From Macrocystis pyrifera (Eukaryota > Sar > Phaeophyceae > Laminariales > Laminariaceae), in contig JASSKH010000009.1 in NCBI GenBank assembly GCA_031763025.1, forward strand, positions 9,221,922-9,285,921: a stretch of 64,000 nt of DNA, read 5' to 3'. The notes below the pieces were generated by a model. That model was not told where the DNA came from and made no database searches. It saw nothing but the letters and a program-made list of their open reading frames with translations. A program made the translations under genes and the position numbers. Below, piece by piece: positions 22,283-33,600 of the stretch. Each line of letters starts with the position of its first letter. Positions within the stretch are counted from its first letter, which is position 1.

Positions 22283-23329
22283 GTTGTCCGCCTTGACCTT
22301 GTAAACCCATCTACTGCCGATAATCTTGTGTCCCGCGGGGACAGAGGTCGCCGGCAGGAGGGTGTAGACATTGTTCTTTTTCAGGCTTGCCATTTCCTTG
22401 TCCGACGCCGCTTTCCACTGTGCTTTAGCCGGTAGAGTCATGGCCTCTTTAAAGGTGTTAGGAGTTATTTCCGCATTCTCCCCGGCCGAACAGCTTTGAA
22501 TGGTCGTCGCGGCGTAGGCGTATTCAACGGCAGAGTCTGCTCCGTACGTCTCATGCGCGATATCCGGCAGGGTTTCCTTGGTATAGAGCCTCAGCCCTCG
22601 GAGCTCAGACAGCGCGGGCCCGGTGGCGATCGCCGCTAGGTGAGCAGAATCTGAACGGTTGTGAGTGTTACGCCTCGCAAACGATTGTGCTGCAGTGCCG
22701 GCACGCGTAACCGCAGGAGTCGCTTCTTGGCGCGAATGTCGCCGCTGTTGAAGCGGCTGTGATCCAGCCAGTGGTGTTTCCAGGGACGCTCCCGCGGGTG
22801 ACATCGCTTGCTCCTGTGGTTCAAGAACAACCTCCTGCGAAACTCCGTCCATAGGCTCCCCCCCGGGCATCGCCCCTTCTTGCGGTGATCCTGCAGCTCC
22901 TCCGTCCAGTGTGTCCCTCCTATTACGGGGGTCCATAGTTAACGGGACCAAATTTTGTTAGTAAACATAGTCAAATATATAGGTTTTTTATGTACATCAT
23001 AGGTCCTGTTAACTATGGACCCCCGTAATAGCGATCTCGCTGATCCGCTCCAAGAGTTCAGCCACCGGTGGATTGTCTGAGAGCCCGCCCACGGCGATGT
23101 GGTCAGCAGAAGCACCGGGAAGCGGTTCCAACACGGAAGTGTAATCGCGAAGATCGCGCAGAAAGTCGTCGTCTGTGTGATGTAGTTGTGGTCGTCCATG
23201 CCGTTGCTTGGCGGATTAATCTGCTGCGAAGTTTCTTCCAACGGTGGCGGGAATAGGCGCGATGGTGTCTCGATGAAGATGACGTTCCGGCTCTCCATAA
23301 TGCGCCGGGTGGCAGGATTGTACACTCGA
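22273..23329 (-). repeat. Inverted copy of copia linker and RT start
   Basis: The reverse complement repeats 21167-22119 of the plus strand: linker from VYNPATRRIMESRNV to RT YKVKADNSHK. The arms face each other across about 150 bases. This arm keeps the base missing from the plus arm near 21828 but has two extra bases near 23175 (ATCACACAGACG versus ATCACAGACG) and a MITE at 22923-23028. It joins the primer-site region at 23330 through the shared bases TCGAG. Confidence 0.9.
22923..23028. mobile_element. MITE family M, copy 5, with matching empty site
   Basis: 106 bp, TTACGGGGGTCCATAGTTAA to its complement, flanked by TA on both sides. The uninterrupted counterpart is in the plus arm near 21463 (GATCACTAGGAGGG): one TA there, two here. 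This fixes the ends and the TA target duplication. Confidence 0.97.
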
Positions 23330-23340
23330 GGCTCATAACC
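23330..23340 (-). promoter_or_regulatory. Copia primer-binding site candidate
   Basis: The first bases inside the 5' LTR in element orientation read GGTTATGAGCC, complementary to the anticodon arm of initiator tRNA-Met (GGCTCATAACC), not to its 3' end. Drosophila copia is known to use such an internal half-tRNA primer. Similarity only; not tested. Confidence 0.6.
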
Positions 23341-23743
23341 TGTTAAGAATATTCGATGATACTCCTGCACAGTAAGCTGCAAAGGTTGGCGCTGTCAGTC
23401 GTTAAACTGACCGAGCAGACACGCTGTGTGTCCAGGATGTGAAGAATGAATGACTCTTGAAAAAGGCCGCTTGAGGGCAATAAAGGCTTAGGACGATGAA
23501 CCGTGGTAAGTTCAGATGCGGTTTGACGAGTGAACGTGGGGGGTGTGCGAACACTCCAGTTCCTCAGTCTTGATGGCTTACAGCAACGTCTATCGGCGGC
23601 TTGTCGCTGCAACTCGTCGACTACAAGAACTGCTGAAAGGCCATCTAAATATCCCGTTACTCATAATGCGGTGTAATTAGTTGAACCGCAACTTACGAAG
23701 CATTGACTCAATAGGCTATGTACATACGGCCTATTTCTTAACA
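23341..23743 (-). repeat. Copia 5' LTR (right on the plus strand)
   Basis: 403 bp, identical to the left LTR except GAATGAATG for GAATGGATG and ACGGCC for ACTGCC. Confidence 0.9.
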
Positions 23744-23960
23744 GCCAGAGACTCCCCTGGATGCCACCAGGGTCGACGAGACGATAATACTTACAGCTTG
23801 TTCGATTTCCAATTGATTTCGGCCAGTACCATTTCGCGCACTGAAACAGCAGATCGACACGTGAGGGCCGGGGTACACAAGACAGTCAAAAGTTGGTTTT
23901 CAGCAGTTCACACGTGACATACACACCAAGACACCGGAAATTTTTTAATACTCCCTGTAA
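23744..23960 (+). repeat. R repeat, right part, after the copia element
   Basis: Starts with the duplicated GCCAG and continues AGACTCCCCTGGATGCCACC to ACTCCCTGTAAATGTTGCAG, matching R copies at 42.9 and 43.2 kb. Confidence 0.85.
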
Positions 23961-24759
23961 ATGTTGCAGCAGGTCTTGACGTACAAGTACGTGTTTTTGA
24001 TGAACCTCACTATCGTACACGTTCTTGGCCTCTTCTGCTCTTGATATATGAAAAACACCGGGAAAATTATGCCGGTTGAACCACAACCATTCCGTAACAG
24101 CCAGGTTTAAAAGGGCAGGAAGGCATGAAGATTCTTCCTTCAAAGAGGAGCAGCAACGCACCGCCGTGACGTGAGCCGCCCACACGCTCACAACCCGACA
24201 GCACCAGCCACAGCAGTCCTCGCTTCCATGTCATCAGCCACTACGCCAACAACGAGTACAACATCCAGCCTCGGTCCATCTCAGCTCTCGACCGTCCAGC
24301 CCAGTGGGCCCAGAGAAGTCATCGCCGCTACGACGCATACTCGCGTCGTAAATTTCTTCACGAGCGGCGTCGTGTTGCGCCTAGTTGAGAGTGAGTCCAT
24401 AGTTGCGGTAATCAACGGCTACGCCGTTCAAGACTACCTCCGCAGCAATTTGACAGCCAAATACTGTAGGGCTCCCCCCGACAACGTCAGGAAGCTCATT
24501 CCTCCGAACTCGTGGGTGGTCCAAGCGTCATTCCCGACCAACGCCGTAAAAATCGCAAAGGAAATCAAGGCTGCCGCCTCGCTCGCAGTCGACTCGGGTG
24601 ACCGTCAGCCAGAGGTGAAGGTACGATGTTGCAACACTGCCGGCGTCTCGTGGTTTTCGATTAATTACCTGAGTTGCGTCTTCGGCGTCTCGTGTTTAGT
24701 CTGTCTGCTTGCATGTGCGCACTTATCTTCCACGGCATATATATTTTTCGGTGCGACAC

Positions 24760-25540
24760 GCGTTACGAACCACGTCTTTTTAAGGGCCACTCCTGACGAA
24801 CCGAAAAAAAATCGCGATTCGTGACTTTTTGGCATGCCAAAAGATCACGATCCGTGACATTTCAGTTCTAACGAAAAAAGTCGAAAAACGTCGCGTTTCG
24901 TGATATTTTCAAATAGTTGAAATTCTGATATTTCAAACCCAACGTTTTTGGGGCTTGGAGCCAACTCTCGAGAGTGGGGCACGGCCAGGCCGGGCTGGGC
25001 CGTCCGCACCTGGCCCAGCCCGTGACATATTCGAATCACGGGCCGAAGCCTGACCCAGCCTGCGAGATTCCAACTTCACCGACCGTCGGCCAAGCTCGTT
25101 TCGCGAGATTCCATCTCGCAGGCCGTCTGCCCGGCCTGGCCTGTGACATCCTCAGGTCATTTTCGCGTTTCTCTTCCGGCAGTGGCTCCTCCTCCTGGAA
25201 ATTTCGAGGCCGCAACCTCCTCGTTAGCCCGCGCCCAGCGGTGTCTTTGGGTAGCCGCCGGTAGTCCACAAGCGGCGTACGAAGCAGAGTCTGCCATGCC
25301 CCTATACGGACCTTCGGATACCGTTCGTGCGCGTGGGTTGCGCAGTGCCTTTATCAGGCGTATTTTGAGACACAACACATGTCACGAATCGTGATTTTGT
25401 TTTTTTCAGGGAAAAGCTAGAAAAATTGGCGTCATGAATCGTGATTTTTTTTGTTGTGATTCACGACAAAAAAATCACGATTCACGACAAAAATATCACG
25501 AATCGTGATTTTTTTTGTTCGTTAGGATTGTCCCTAATGT
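24760..25540. repeat. CACGAATCGTGA palindrome cluster in the first intron
   Basis: TTTTGGCATGCCAAAA (24827-24842) is a perfect palindrome. At 25375-25530, CACGAATCGTGATTTTT and its complement alternate at least five times, with 25433-25486 able to form one long hairpin. It lies between exon 1 and the next possible exon of the plus-strand copy. Confidence 0.7.
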
Positions 25541-26689
25541 CATATGTCTCCTTCCATGTGCGCGCTAGTTTTCCACGTCATTTTGTTAATTGTCCTTTTC
25601 ATAGCATGCGCTGATTGTCCTGTAAACAGTTGTGCTTCGCCCTGCTTGCGAAGCCTCCACGGGACTTGACCGCCGCCTCCCAGTCTCGCGTTTTCGGCGT
25701 TTTGTGTTGTCTCCTTTTTTGTATGTGTGCACTTGCGACACGCGCGACCACGTTATGCGCTGCGATATTTTGCCGTGTGACACGCGCGACTACGTCTCAT
25801 TTATCGTTAATTTACCGTTGTATCTGCAGCAGTCAAGTAACGAATGGCTTTGTATCCCACTGCTGTTCGTCTCCTCAATGTTCTTCTCCCCGACAGATAT
25901 CTCGAGTGCGCCTTAACACGTCGCAGCGCAAAAACTCGGAGAGTTATGGCGTCATCCCCTCCGACGATGGAGATCAACTTAACGAGGTCCTCCTCGACCT
26001 GTCCTGACTCGTCGGTAAGGACCTCTTCATCACAGATGATCGTCACGCCGCGAGCACAAATATCTCCTATTTGTTAATAACTGCTTTTGCTATTATCAAT
26101 AATAGTGCTGCTTGCTGTTTTTTTTGTGGTACTGGGTTGTATGCTTGTACTCGTACCGTAGGTAGCATGTGACATGCGAACGAGCGTATGATATCACACG
26201 AGTACTCGTACTACTGTAGTAGTAGTGCTGCTGAGGTACAAACGATGCTGCTGCTGTGCGAAGGACCACTACTTTCATGTAGGCCTAAGAGGGAAAAAAA
26301 CGGTCAAGGAGCTAGATGAGAGCGAGAGGTGGAGACAGTCTTCGAAGCATTTGAGTCGGCTTTCCTCCATCCATCTCGTGTTGCTTCCGAGTGTGGACAA
26401 TTGGTGGGTTATTGCTTTAGCTTTTGCCAGAGCGATATTTGTTTGCTGTTGTTCAGTATTTGCTTTCTCTTCGCTCAAAGATGATTAGAATTCAATGCCG
26501 CTCTTAGCGGCACGACTACTCTGTCGCATTAACGGCCTGTATTTGGCTATGATACGTGCTACAATACCTGCTCTGTCAATACGGGCATCCGCGAAGCCGC
26601 AACAAAAACATTACTTCCCCTTGTGCTCTTCCACCTCTCTTCACCTGGTATTATTGCAGGTCCATGCACCACCTTTTAAATGACTCATA

Positions 26690-28389
26690 TATATTTCCGC
26701 TTAGTCGCTTACGCGTCGCCGCCGCTTGTCTCTTCACGCAGCCCTCTCGGCAACACCAGATGAGCCAAGCCGCGAGATTTACTTTTTCTGCCGGGTGTCT
26801 TCGCCTCTTCGATGAGGAGGCGATGGGCCCTAGCGGCGACCCTGCGGAGGCTGAGGCAATGTCGGACGGCGGCGAGTACGACGCGACCTTTTCGACAACC
26901 GCCCTGTGGAAGAACTGCCGACCTACAGCGATGCAGAGATGGACGTAAGTGCAACAGCTTTCGAATGGTTTGAAGTTTTGATCTCTTGTATTTTGTCTTC
27001 TGTCTTCATTGAACTCTGCTGACAGACTGTTTCCACGAGAGTAAAAATATTTTACGTCGGGTGTGCGCGGGTCTTTTTTTCTCAGACTGGGCGAGTACTC
27101 CTCCGCTTCGACCACTCAGAACTGAGACGTCTCTTATGTGTGTTACGTGTATGCCAGTATTTCTCATCTCAGTTTGCTCAATTTATGCTACCTGGTACTG
27201 CGTTGCTCCTTTGTACCACCTTGTACTATAGTTGGTCGTTGGTTCACACGTCCATGCTGTATATTATTAGCTCTGTTTGCTCAGTTTATGCTACTACGTT
27301 GCCCCTTCGTAATATCATGTTTGCTCGTACTGTTCACAGGTCGATGTTGGAGCTCCGGTGATCTCTCCTCAGCGGCTGTAGCATCCGTCTCTGCCTCCTC
27401 TCCGCAGGGTCTTCAGGCCTCCGCCTCTTCAAATTCGCCCTCTCCAGTAGCTGTCCCAGCCGTCGCCGTTGCTCCAGCGACCGTCGGTGCCGCCGCTACC
27501 GATGCTCAACCTGGATCCGTGACGGATGCCGAAGTATGACCTTACCGTCGCACTAGCGGCGACGGCCTACTCAGCGTGGAGTGGCCAAGATCGCCCAACG
27601 GCACTGGAAAATCCGGCTTCATCGACGATGAAGCCGGGATGCGTTACGCCTTTAGCTTCACCCTCCCCAGCGACCACACCGACGTCTTCTTCCAGTGGTT
27701 CGAGAAGCTAGGGCAATTCGCGCATGTCTTTTGCCACCGTGCCGCTGTTGGGCTGGAACGCGGCGAGGTTCGTCGCGTTCTCCATGTCCAAGCGGTGTTG
27801 GAGATAGGTCTGGACTACCGCGGCGACACCACCAAGATAGCGTCCTCTCTCAGGGAGAAGATTCGGAAGCTTTGCGGCCTCGTGGGGGCGAAGATCACGA
27901 CCAAGGAACTCGCGCCTACCCAGACTTTCGCACGTACGTGAGGATCTTCTCTTGTATTTTTCCCTCAGTTTTTGCCTACCCACACTTTCACCTCTGCTTG
28001 TTTTGCTTTCGCGCTTGCCGGCCTCATCCTTCTCCTTGTGACGTCAGTTCGTGCTATCTTGCTTATTATTTTCTCTTTTCCTTTCGTTATTTTTTTCGTT
28101 GTCCTTATTGAGCATCGCACCTGTCTTGTTTTTTTTTCTATACCCTCTCGTAGGAGTGATGACCGGCTACTTCCACATGGAGTCATGTTCGCCTCCCGTG
28201 TTGTTCTTTGGCGCTTGCCGATCTCATCCTGCTCCTAGCGAAATCATGTGGCATTTTCCGTGATCCTCTTCTCGTTTATTTTCCCTGTTTTTCGTTCTCC
28301 CTATTGTGCTTCGCACCCCTCTTTTGTTTTGTGTCCTCTATCCTCTCGTAGTCATGACCGGCTACGTCCAAAAGGACTCCGGCCGAGCG
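26690..28389 (+). repeat. Left arm of a large inverted duplication
   Basis: Matches 32694-34377 in reverse complement over about 1.7 kb, through introns as well as exons, with scattered substitutions and small gaps. The spacer is about 4.3 kb. Confidence 0.9.
28012..28389 (+). repeat. Tandem duplication of an intron end and exon start
   Basis: Two units of about 190 bases each run from CGCTTGCCG(G/A)(C/T)CTCATCCT through a T-rich tract to CTCTCGTAG and then (G)TGATGACCGGCTAC or TCATGACCGGCTAC. Each has its own acceptor-like CGTAG. The minus copy holds the same pair. Confidence 0.7.
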
Positions 28390-30618
28390 TATCCCGTGGT
28401 TGAGGAGTAAATCGAGAGGGAAAAAACGCCTGCGAAGTTTGGAGTGGAGAATCCTTCTTGTCTTTTTGGAAACCCCTCCCGAGTAAATTTTCAGAATTGT
28501 TGTTCGTTTTTTTTTCGGTTTTTTTTTTCCCCCTTTTTTCGTTTTTGGTGGACAATTCCTGCCCGCGTAATTTGCACATCTTCGGGGGTCAAAACGTTAA
28601 ATGATGTCTTTCCGTGAAGCAAATTGACTGAATGACGTCTTTCCGTGAAGGAAATTGGTTGAAAATGAGAGAAAAATAAACATTTTTTTTCTGAAAATAC
28701 GACCACAGTAAAGACAAAAGACGCATAATCTCGCAAATAAGACCAACATCAACACAGATTTTCTGCTGGAAAAACGTGGTATTGATGAAGAAAATTGGTG
28801 GCAAATGAGACGAAAATAAATTCAATTTTCGACGGAGGTTATTTTGAGATAATAAACACTGGTAACTTTTAAATTGCATGTATTATTGGTATGTTTTGAC
28901 GCTGAAGAGCGCATTCTCCCCGCAAAACATATGGACACAGCGGAATACGACCAAAATCCCACCCCGTACAAGAAAGAAGGCGCCGACGTAAACTTGACTC
29001 CTATCCTGAAAGCAAAAACTCGCCAATGAGTAAAAAATGAACACGAGGAAGAACCGAAAAAAAAAACCGCCGTCAAGGTTATTACGGCCTTCTCTCCGCC
29101 AAATACATGCATGCGCACAACAGAGTAGCACAACATGAAATCTCACCTCGGACGAAAAAGAACGCGACAATGTACGAAAACAATGACACCCATGGAAAAA
29201 TACTGTGTGTCCCGGTGGAGAAGAAAACGAACTCGAGGGAGAACGGAAAAAAAAAAAACTCGCCGAGAAGTGCAGCGTACAGCACTGTACAGACCCCGCA
29301 GAAACTATAGGTAAATAACCTGTGTACACCGATGCATGTATCTCTCGTTAGTACGCAGTGTGTGCACTGCACAGGTTACGTAACAACTAACTAAATATAA
29401 CCTGTGCACCGACTGATCTATCGACGTCATACAGCCGTGAAAGTCGCAACGATAATTAAAAAATGCGGACTCCGTTCTTCCTACTCGTACGTATTACCCT
29501 ATGCTGAGAATCGAAGTAGGAAAGTCCAAGATGAACCCACTAGTTGCGAAACAAACCCCAACGGCTTCTACTGGAACGCAATATATACGTGTTCGCTACT
29601 ATTGCTGTAAAGAAACGAACCCACTAGTTACGAAACCAGAACGGCTTCCACGGGAACGCAAATATAAACGTCTTCGCAACTGCTGTACAGACTTCGTGAA
29701 ATCGCATTAAGGGAAAACTATACAACAGATGTATCTATAAAACCTACTAGTTAGGAAACCCGAATGGACTCTACGGGAACGCAAGATAAACCTCTCCGTT
29801 ACAGCTGTACAGACTTCGTAAAACTGCTGTACAACAGATGATGCATCATGTATAAAAACTGCTGTACAACAGATGATGCATCGTGTATAATATGTTCTTC
29901 TACGTGAACGTCAAGCAAAACTTTGTTTAACCCAAGGTGATACTCTTTGGGACTGTACAGAAATCTCTCTAGTACTGCAGTACGGACTTAGTATCCTCCT
30001 ATGGTAAAACTGCTCAGATGTATCAGATGGATCACATGCACCATCCATGATATGCGCTTCGACGGGATGGTGCAGCAACAGAGAGCACTGGTGTCACTAC
30101 GGAAGATGAACACGTGACCACTAAAAACGTACAGGAGGGGAGGAGGTCTAGAAGGACGTCCGAAATGTATTGGTGACACTCCTCTTCACATGGCGACGAC
30201 GGAAAAAAGATGAACAACGAACATGTGTTGGCACTCACGCCAACAGCGAAAGCAATGCAGAACCCCCTCCCGTGCAAACCCCGACGGGTGAACATCTCAC
30301 GACAAGATCGCAAGAAAACCCGCGCCACCCCCCACATCCACCGTGGGCGTGGTAGGTGGTAACCCCACGGTATGAAAGCGTCAGTACCCCCATGAATGAT
30401 GCACAGGGGAAGTTGCACCGACGACTGACTAATTTAGGAAAGGAAAGGAAATCTACACTCCCTGCCCCGGCCCCTCTTTGACGGTGCCACCACTGTCCAA
30501 CGTAACCTCCTGCACGGACAACTGGCGAAATGGCAGGAAGACGTCCGTGACCTCTCGTGAAAGAATAGGTAGGCGAACTTGCCCGAACAGCTATCCAATT
30601 CAGAGAAGGCGAAGACAA
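28390..30618. other. Spacer of the inverted duplication, repeats only
   Basis: AT-rich. Tandem-like blocks at 28600-28660 (TGACGTCTTTCCGTGAAG, two copies) and 29480-29900 (CACTAGTTACGAAAC ... GGGAACGCAA ... GCTGTACAGACTTCGT, three diverged units of 90-120 bases; ACTGCTGTACAACAGATGAT repeated at the end). Short frames on both strands look random. Confidence 0.5.
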
Positions 30619-33600
30619 CTAGGCGTCCGGATCCTCCCCCTCGCCGTGGCTGCTGTCCTCGCCGATTCCAATGTTGGACGGTAGTAGCGTGTCGGGGGCA
30701 TACATGAACACCGACATCTGCGAGTCGTGGGAAGATCTACCGGACGCGGCTGCCGCAGTGGCGGCGTCTTCGGCGGGAGAGCCAGGCGAAGGTGGGGAGG
30801 CCGTTGCCGTCGTGGCAGGGGTACTAGGAATACCTCCAGCGGCGTCGCGCGCGAGGTTAACCTCCGCCTCCGCCATAGCGGTGAGGATGTCGCGGCGACG
30901 AGAAGCGTGAGCCTGCGCCCCGTCAGCGGTCATGTCGGCGAATGGCAGGTCGGAGAGTTCCCACGCTTGACAGGTGGACCCGGGGTGGGTGTCGAAGAAG
31001 ATTTGTCGTAAAAAGCGAGGCAACGGTAGGGAATACGTAGAGAATGGACACGACGTGCGTCACACGTAAAGAAGGGACACGACGTGAGTAAGCATCTCGC
31101 GAGGAACAATGTGACAGGCACTATAGTGGGTAATCGGCACTACACAACCGGCAATATAGAGGGGAATGGAAACCGGCACTAAGTAATAGTGGTGTATGCC
31201 CGTGGGAAATATAGCTGTACCACAGCTACGTTGGTTCGCATTTGTGACGTGAGATTTGATAGGCACTATAACGGGTAACCGGCAGTACTAACTGTCAACA
31301 TGCGAAACCAGAAGTACTTAAACCAGCACCATAGTTTGTAAACGGCACTACTCAGCCGGCAACATACACAACTGCACTAGTTAATCGACGCTTTAAGAGG
31401 TAAACCGCACTAGTTTGAGGGGTAACCGGCACTACACTCAACAACCGGAAACACAAAAATATGAGGCAACTGGCAATACTTAACCGGTAACAGACAACAC
31501 CGGCATAATAGGTATGGGGTAACCGACACTAAAGTGGGCAACCACCTAATACTTAACCGGCAAAGAAAAGACCGGCATAATAGGAATGCGGCGTACAAAT
31601 CAGAAACTACTTCATTGGAAAAATACAAAACCGGCACTAGTTTCGTATTTATTTTTTTGTTCGGGCGAATCGCGACAAAAAAAAATTGCTGGCCAAGTAT
31701 AGAGAGGGACATAAAAACCGACGTTATAGAGGGACCTGTACCGTAACTATTGAAATAGGCAAAACGAGGGAACTGCAGTTACTCCTATATCCCAACTACT
31801 GGTTGTTCCCATTTGTGACGAGTGATGTGATAGGCACTGTGGGAGGTAACCGGCACGAATTAATTGGCAAGATATAAAACAGGTGCACTATAGGGGCCAA
31901 CCGATAATAGTGGGCACTACTTGACAATATAGGGGGCAGCCGATTATAGTAGGTAACCACGGTACAACTCAACATATAACCAGCACTATACGGGGTAACC
32001 GAAACTATACTTGGCAATCAGGCCTCATTCGGCAATATAGAGGCACATATAACCCACATGACGTCGAAATCAGGCACCACCTCATCAAGATATACTAAAC
32101 CGGCACTAGTTATGCCTTTTTTTATTAGGGAGAATCGTGACACATATATAACGGCTGGGCAAAGAAAATATAGGAAACCGCTACTCACGTTGTAGATGTC
32201 TTCGCGTTGAACCTCCTCCGGGGAGACGTAGGACGTCCACAGCGACCTAGCTTTCTCGATGGGGATGCCTTGAGCGTTAGTGGGCGAGACCCAGGAAGAT
32301 TGCGGGATGTATTCGCGGCTGTTGGTGCAGAATTTGAGGACTTGGACGGGAGACATGCAGTGAGGGTAGAACTCCTGCCTCACTTTATTGTGACAGATGC
32401 CCCAGAAAGCCTTCTTGGTGACCTCGATCCTTGCCTCGTCCTTGACCCACCCGCTGAAATTAACAAGTAGAAGACAACAGCAAGGGCGGGGTAATATGCA
32501 ACAGTTTCATAACATGAAAGTAAGTGTTGATCATGTTGCACAAAACTTGCAGATTAAACTGTTGATCAAGTCTCAAGTACACATTGAACCGTTTGTGAAG
32601 TCTCACCTGGCCGTGCGCTTGCAGTTCTCGCGGGCGTCGCGGACGAATTCCGGCGAAATGCCCACAGAATCAAAGGCGTGCCTCGCTCGGTCGGAGTCCT
32701 TTTGGACGTAGCCGGTCATGACTACGAGAGGATAGAGGACACCAAACAAAAGAGGGATGCGAAGCACAATAGGGAGAACGAAAATCAGGGGAATTAAATG
32801 AGAAGAGGATCACGGAAAATGCCACATGATTTCGCTAGGAGCAGGATGAGATCGGCAAGCGCCAAAGAACAACACGGGAGGCGAACATGACTCCATGTGG
32901 AAGTAGCCGGTCATCACTCCTACGAGAGGGTATAGAAAAAAAAACAAGACAGGTGCGATGCTCAATAAGGACAACGAAAAAAATAACGAAAGGAAAAGAG
33001 AAAATAATAAGCAAGATAGCACGAACTGACGTCACAAGGAAAAGGATGAGGCCGGCAAGCGCGAAAGCAAAACAAGGAGAGGTGAAAGTGTGGGTAGGCA
33101 AAAACTGAGGGAAAAATACAAGAGAAGAGCCTCACGTACGTGCGAAAGTCTGGGTAGGCGCGAGTTCCTTGGTCGTGATCTTCGCCCCACGAGGCCGCAA
33201 AGCTTCCGAATCTTCTCCCTGAGAGAGGACGCTATCTTGGTGGTGTCGCCGCGGTAATCCAGACCAATCTCCAACACTGCTTGGACATGGAGAACGCGAC
33301 GAACTCCGCCGCGTTCCAGCCCAATAACGGCACGGTGGCAAAAGACATGCGCGAATTGCCCTAGCTTCTCGAACCACTGGAAGGGGACGTCGGTGTGGCC
33401 GCTGGGGAGGGTGAAGCTAAAGGCGTAACGCATCCCGGCTTCATCGTCGATGAAGCCGGATTTTCCAGTGCCGTTGGGCGATCTTGGCCACTCCACGCTG
33501 AGTAGGCCGTCGCCGCTAGTGCGACGGTAAGGTCCGTACGCTACTTCGGCATCCGTCACGGATCCAGGTTGAGCATCGGTAGCGGCGGCACCGACGGTCG

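Larger units (their letters stand above)
18706..23743 (-). mobile_element. Ty1/copia LTR retrotransposon, internally rearranged
   Basis: Two 403-bp LTRs (18706-19108 and 23341-23743), both TGTTAAGAA...TTCTTAACA, differ at two positions by eye. The 5-bp target duplication GCCAG flanks the element (18701-18705, 23744-23748). The purine tract (complement of CTCCCCCTCAATG, 19109-19121) and the primer-site-like GGTTATGAGCC next to the right LTR show that the element is oriented on the minus strand. Most of the pol code (19683-22282) lies on the plus strand, inverted to the LTRs. A second copy of part of it lies on the minus strand (22273-23329), and an RNase H tail lies on the minus strand (19684-19421). 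No gag was found. Paralogous R repeats at 42.8 kb show the uninterrupted target CTGGCCAGAGAC. Few LTR differences suggest a young insertion. Confidence 0.9.
24228..28389 (+). pseudogene. Plus-strand copy of a duplicated gene of unknown function, 3'-truncated
   Basis: Exon 1 is clear: ATG 24228 to 24620 (131 codons, donor AAG|GTACGA). It has a Ser/Thr-rich start and then TRVVNFFTSGVVLRL, DYLRSNLTAKYC and PPNSWVVQASFPTN. A second exon may be 25901-26006 (LNEVLLDLS), which meets a TGA. A third ends at 26946 (EELPTYSDAEMD|GTAAGT). It joins an exon at about 27341-27937 that holds an Ala/Ser/Pro-rich stretch and the block WPRSPNGTGKSGFIDDEAG to KIASSLREKIRKLCGLV. A TGA at 27537 replaces six bases present in the minus copy. 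The match ends at 28389, just inside the next exon (MTGYVQKDS). No family is recognised. The in-frame stop and missing 3' exons make it a likely pseudogene, unless it is spliced otherwise. Confidence 0.55.
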
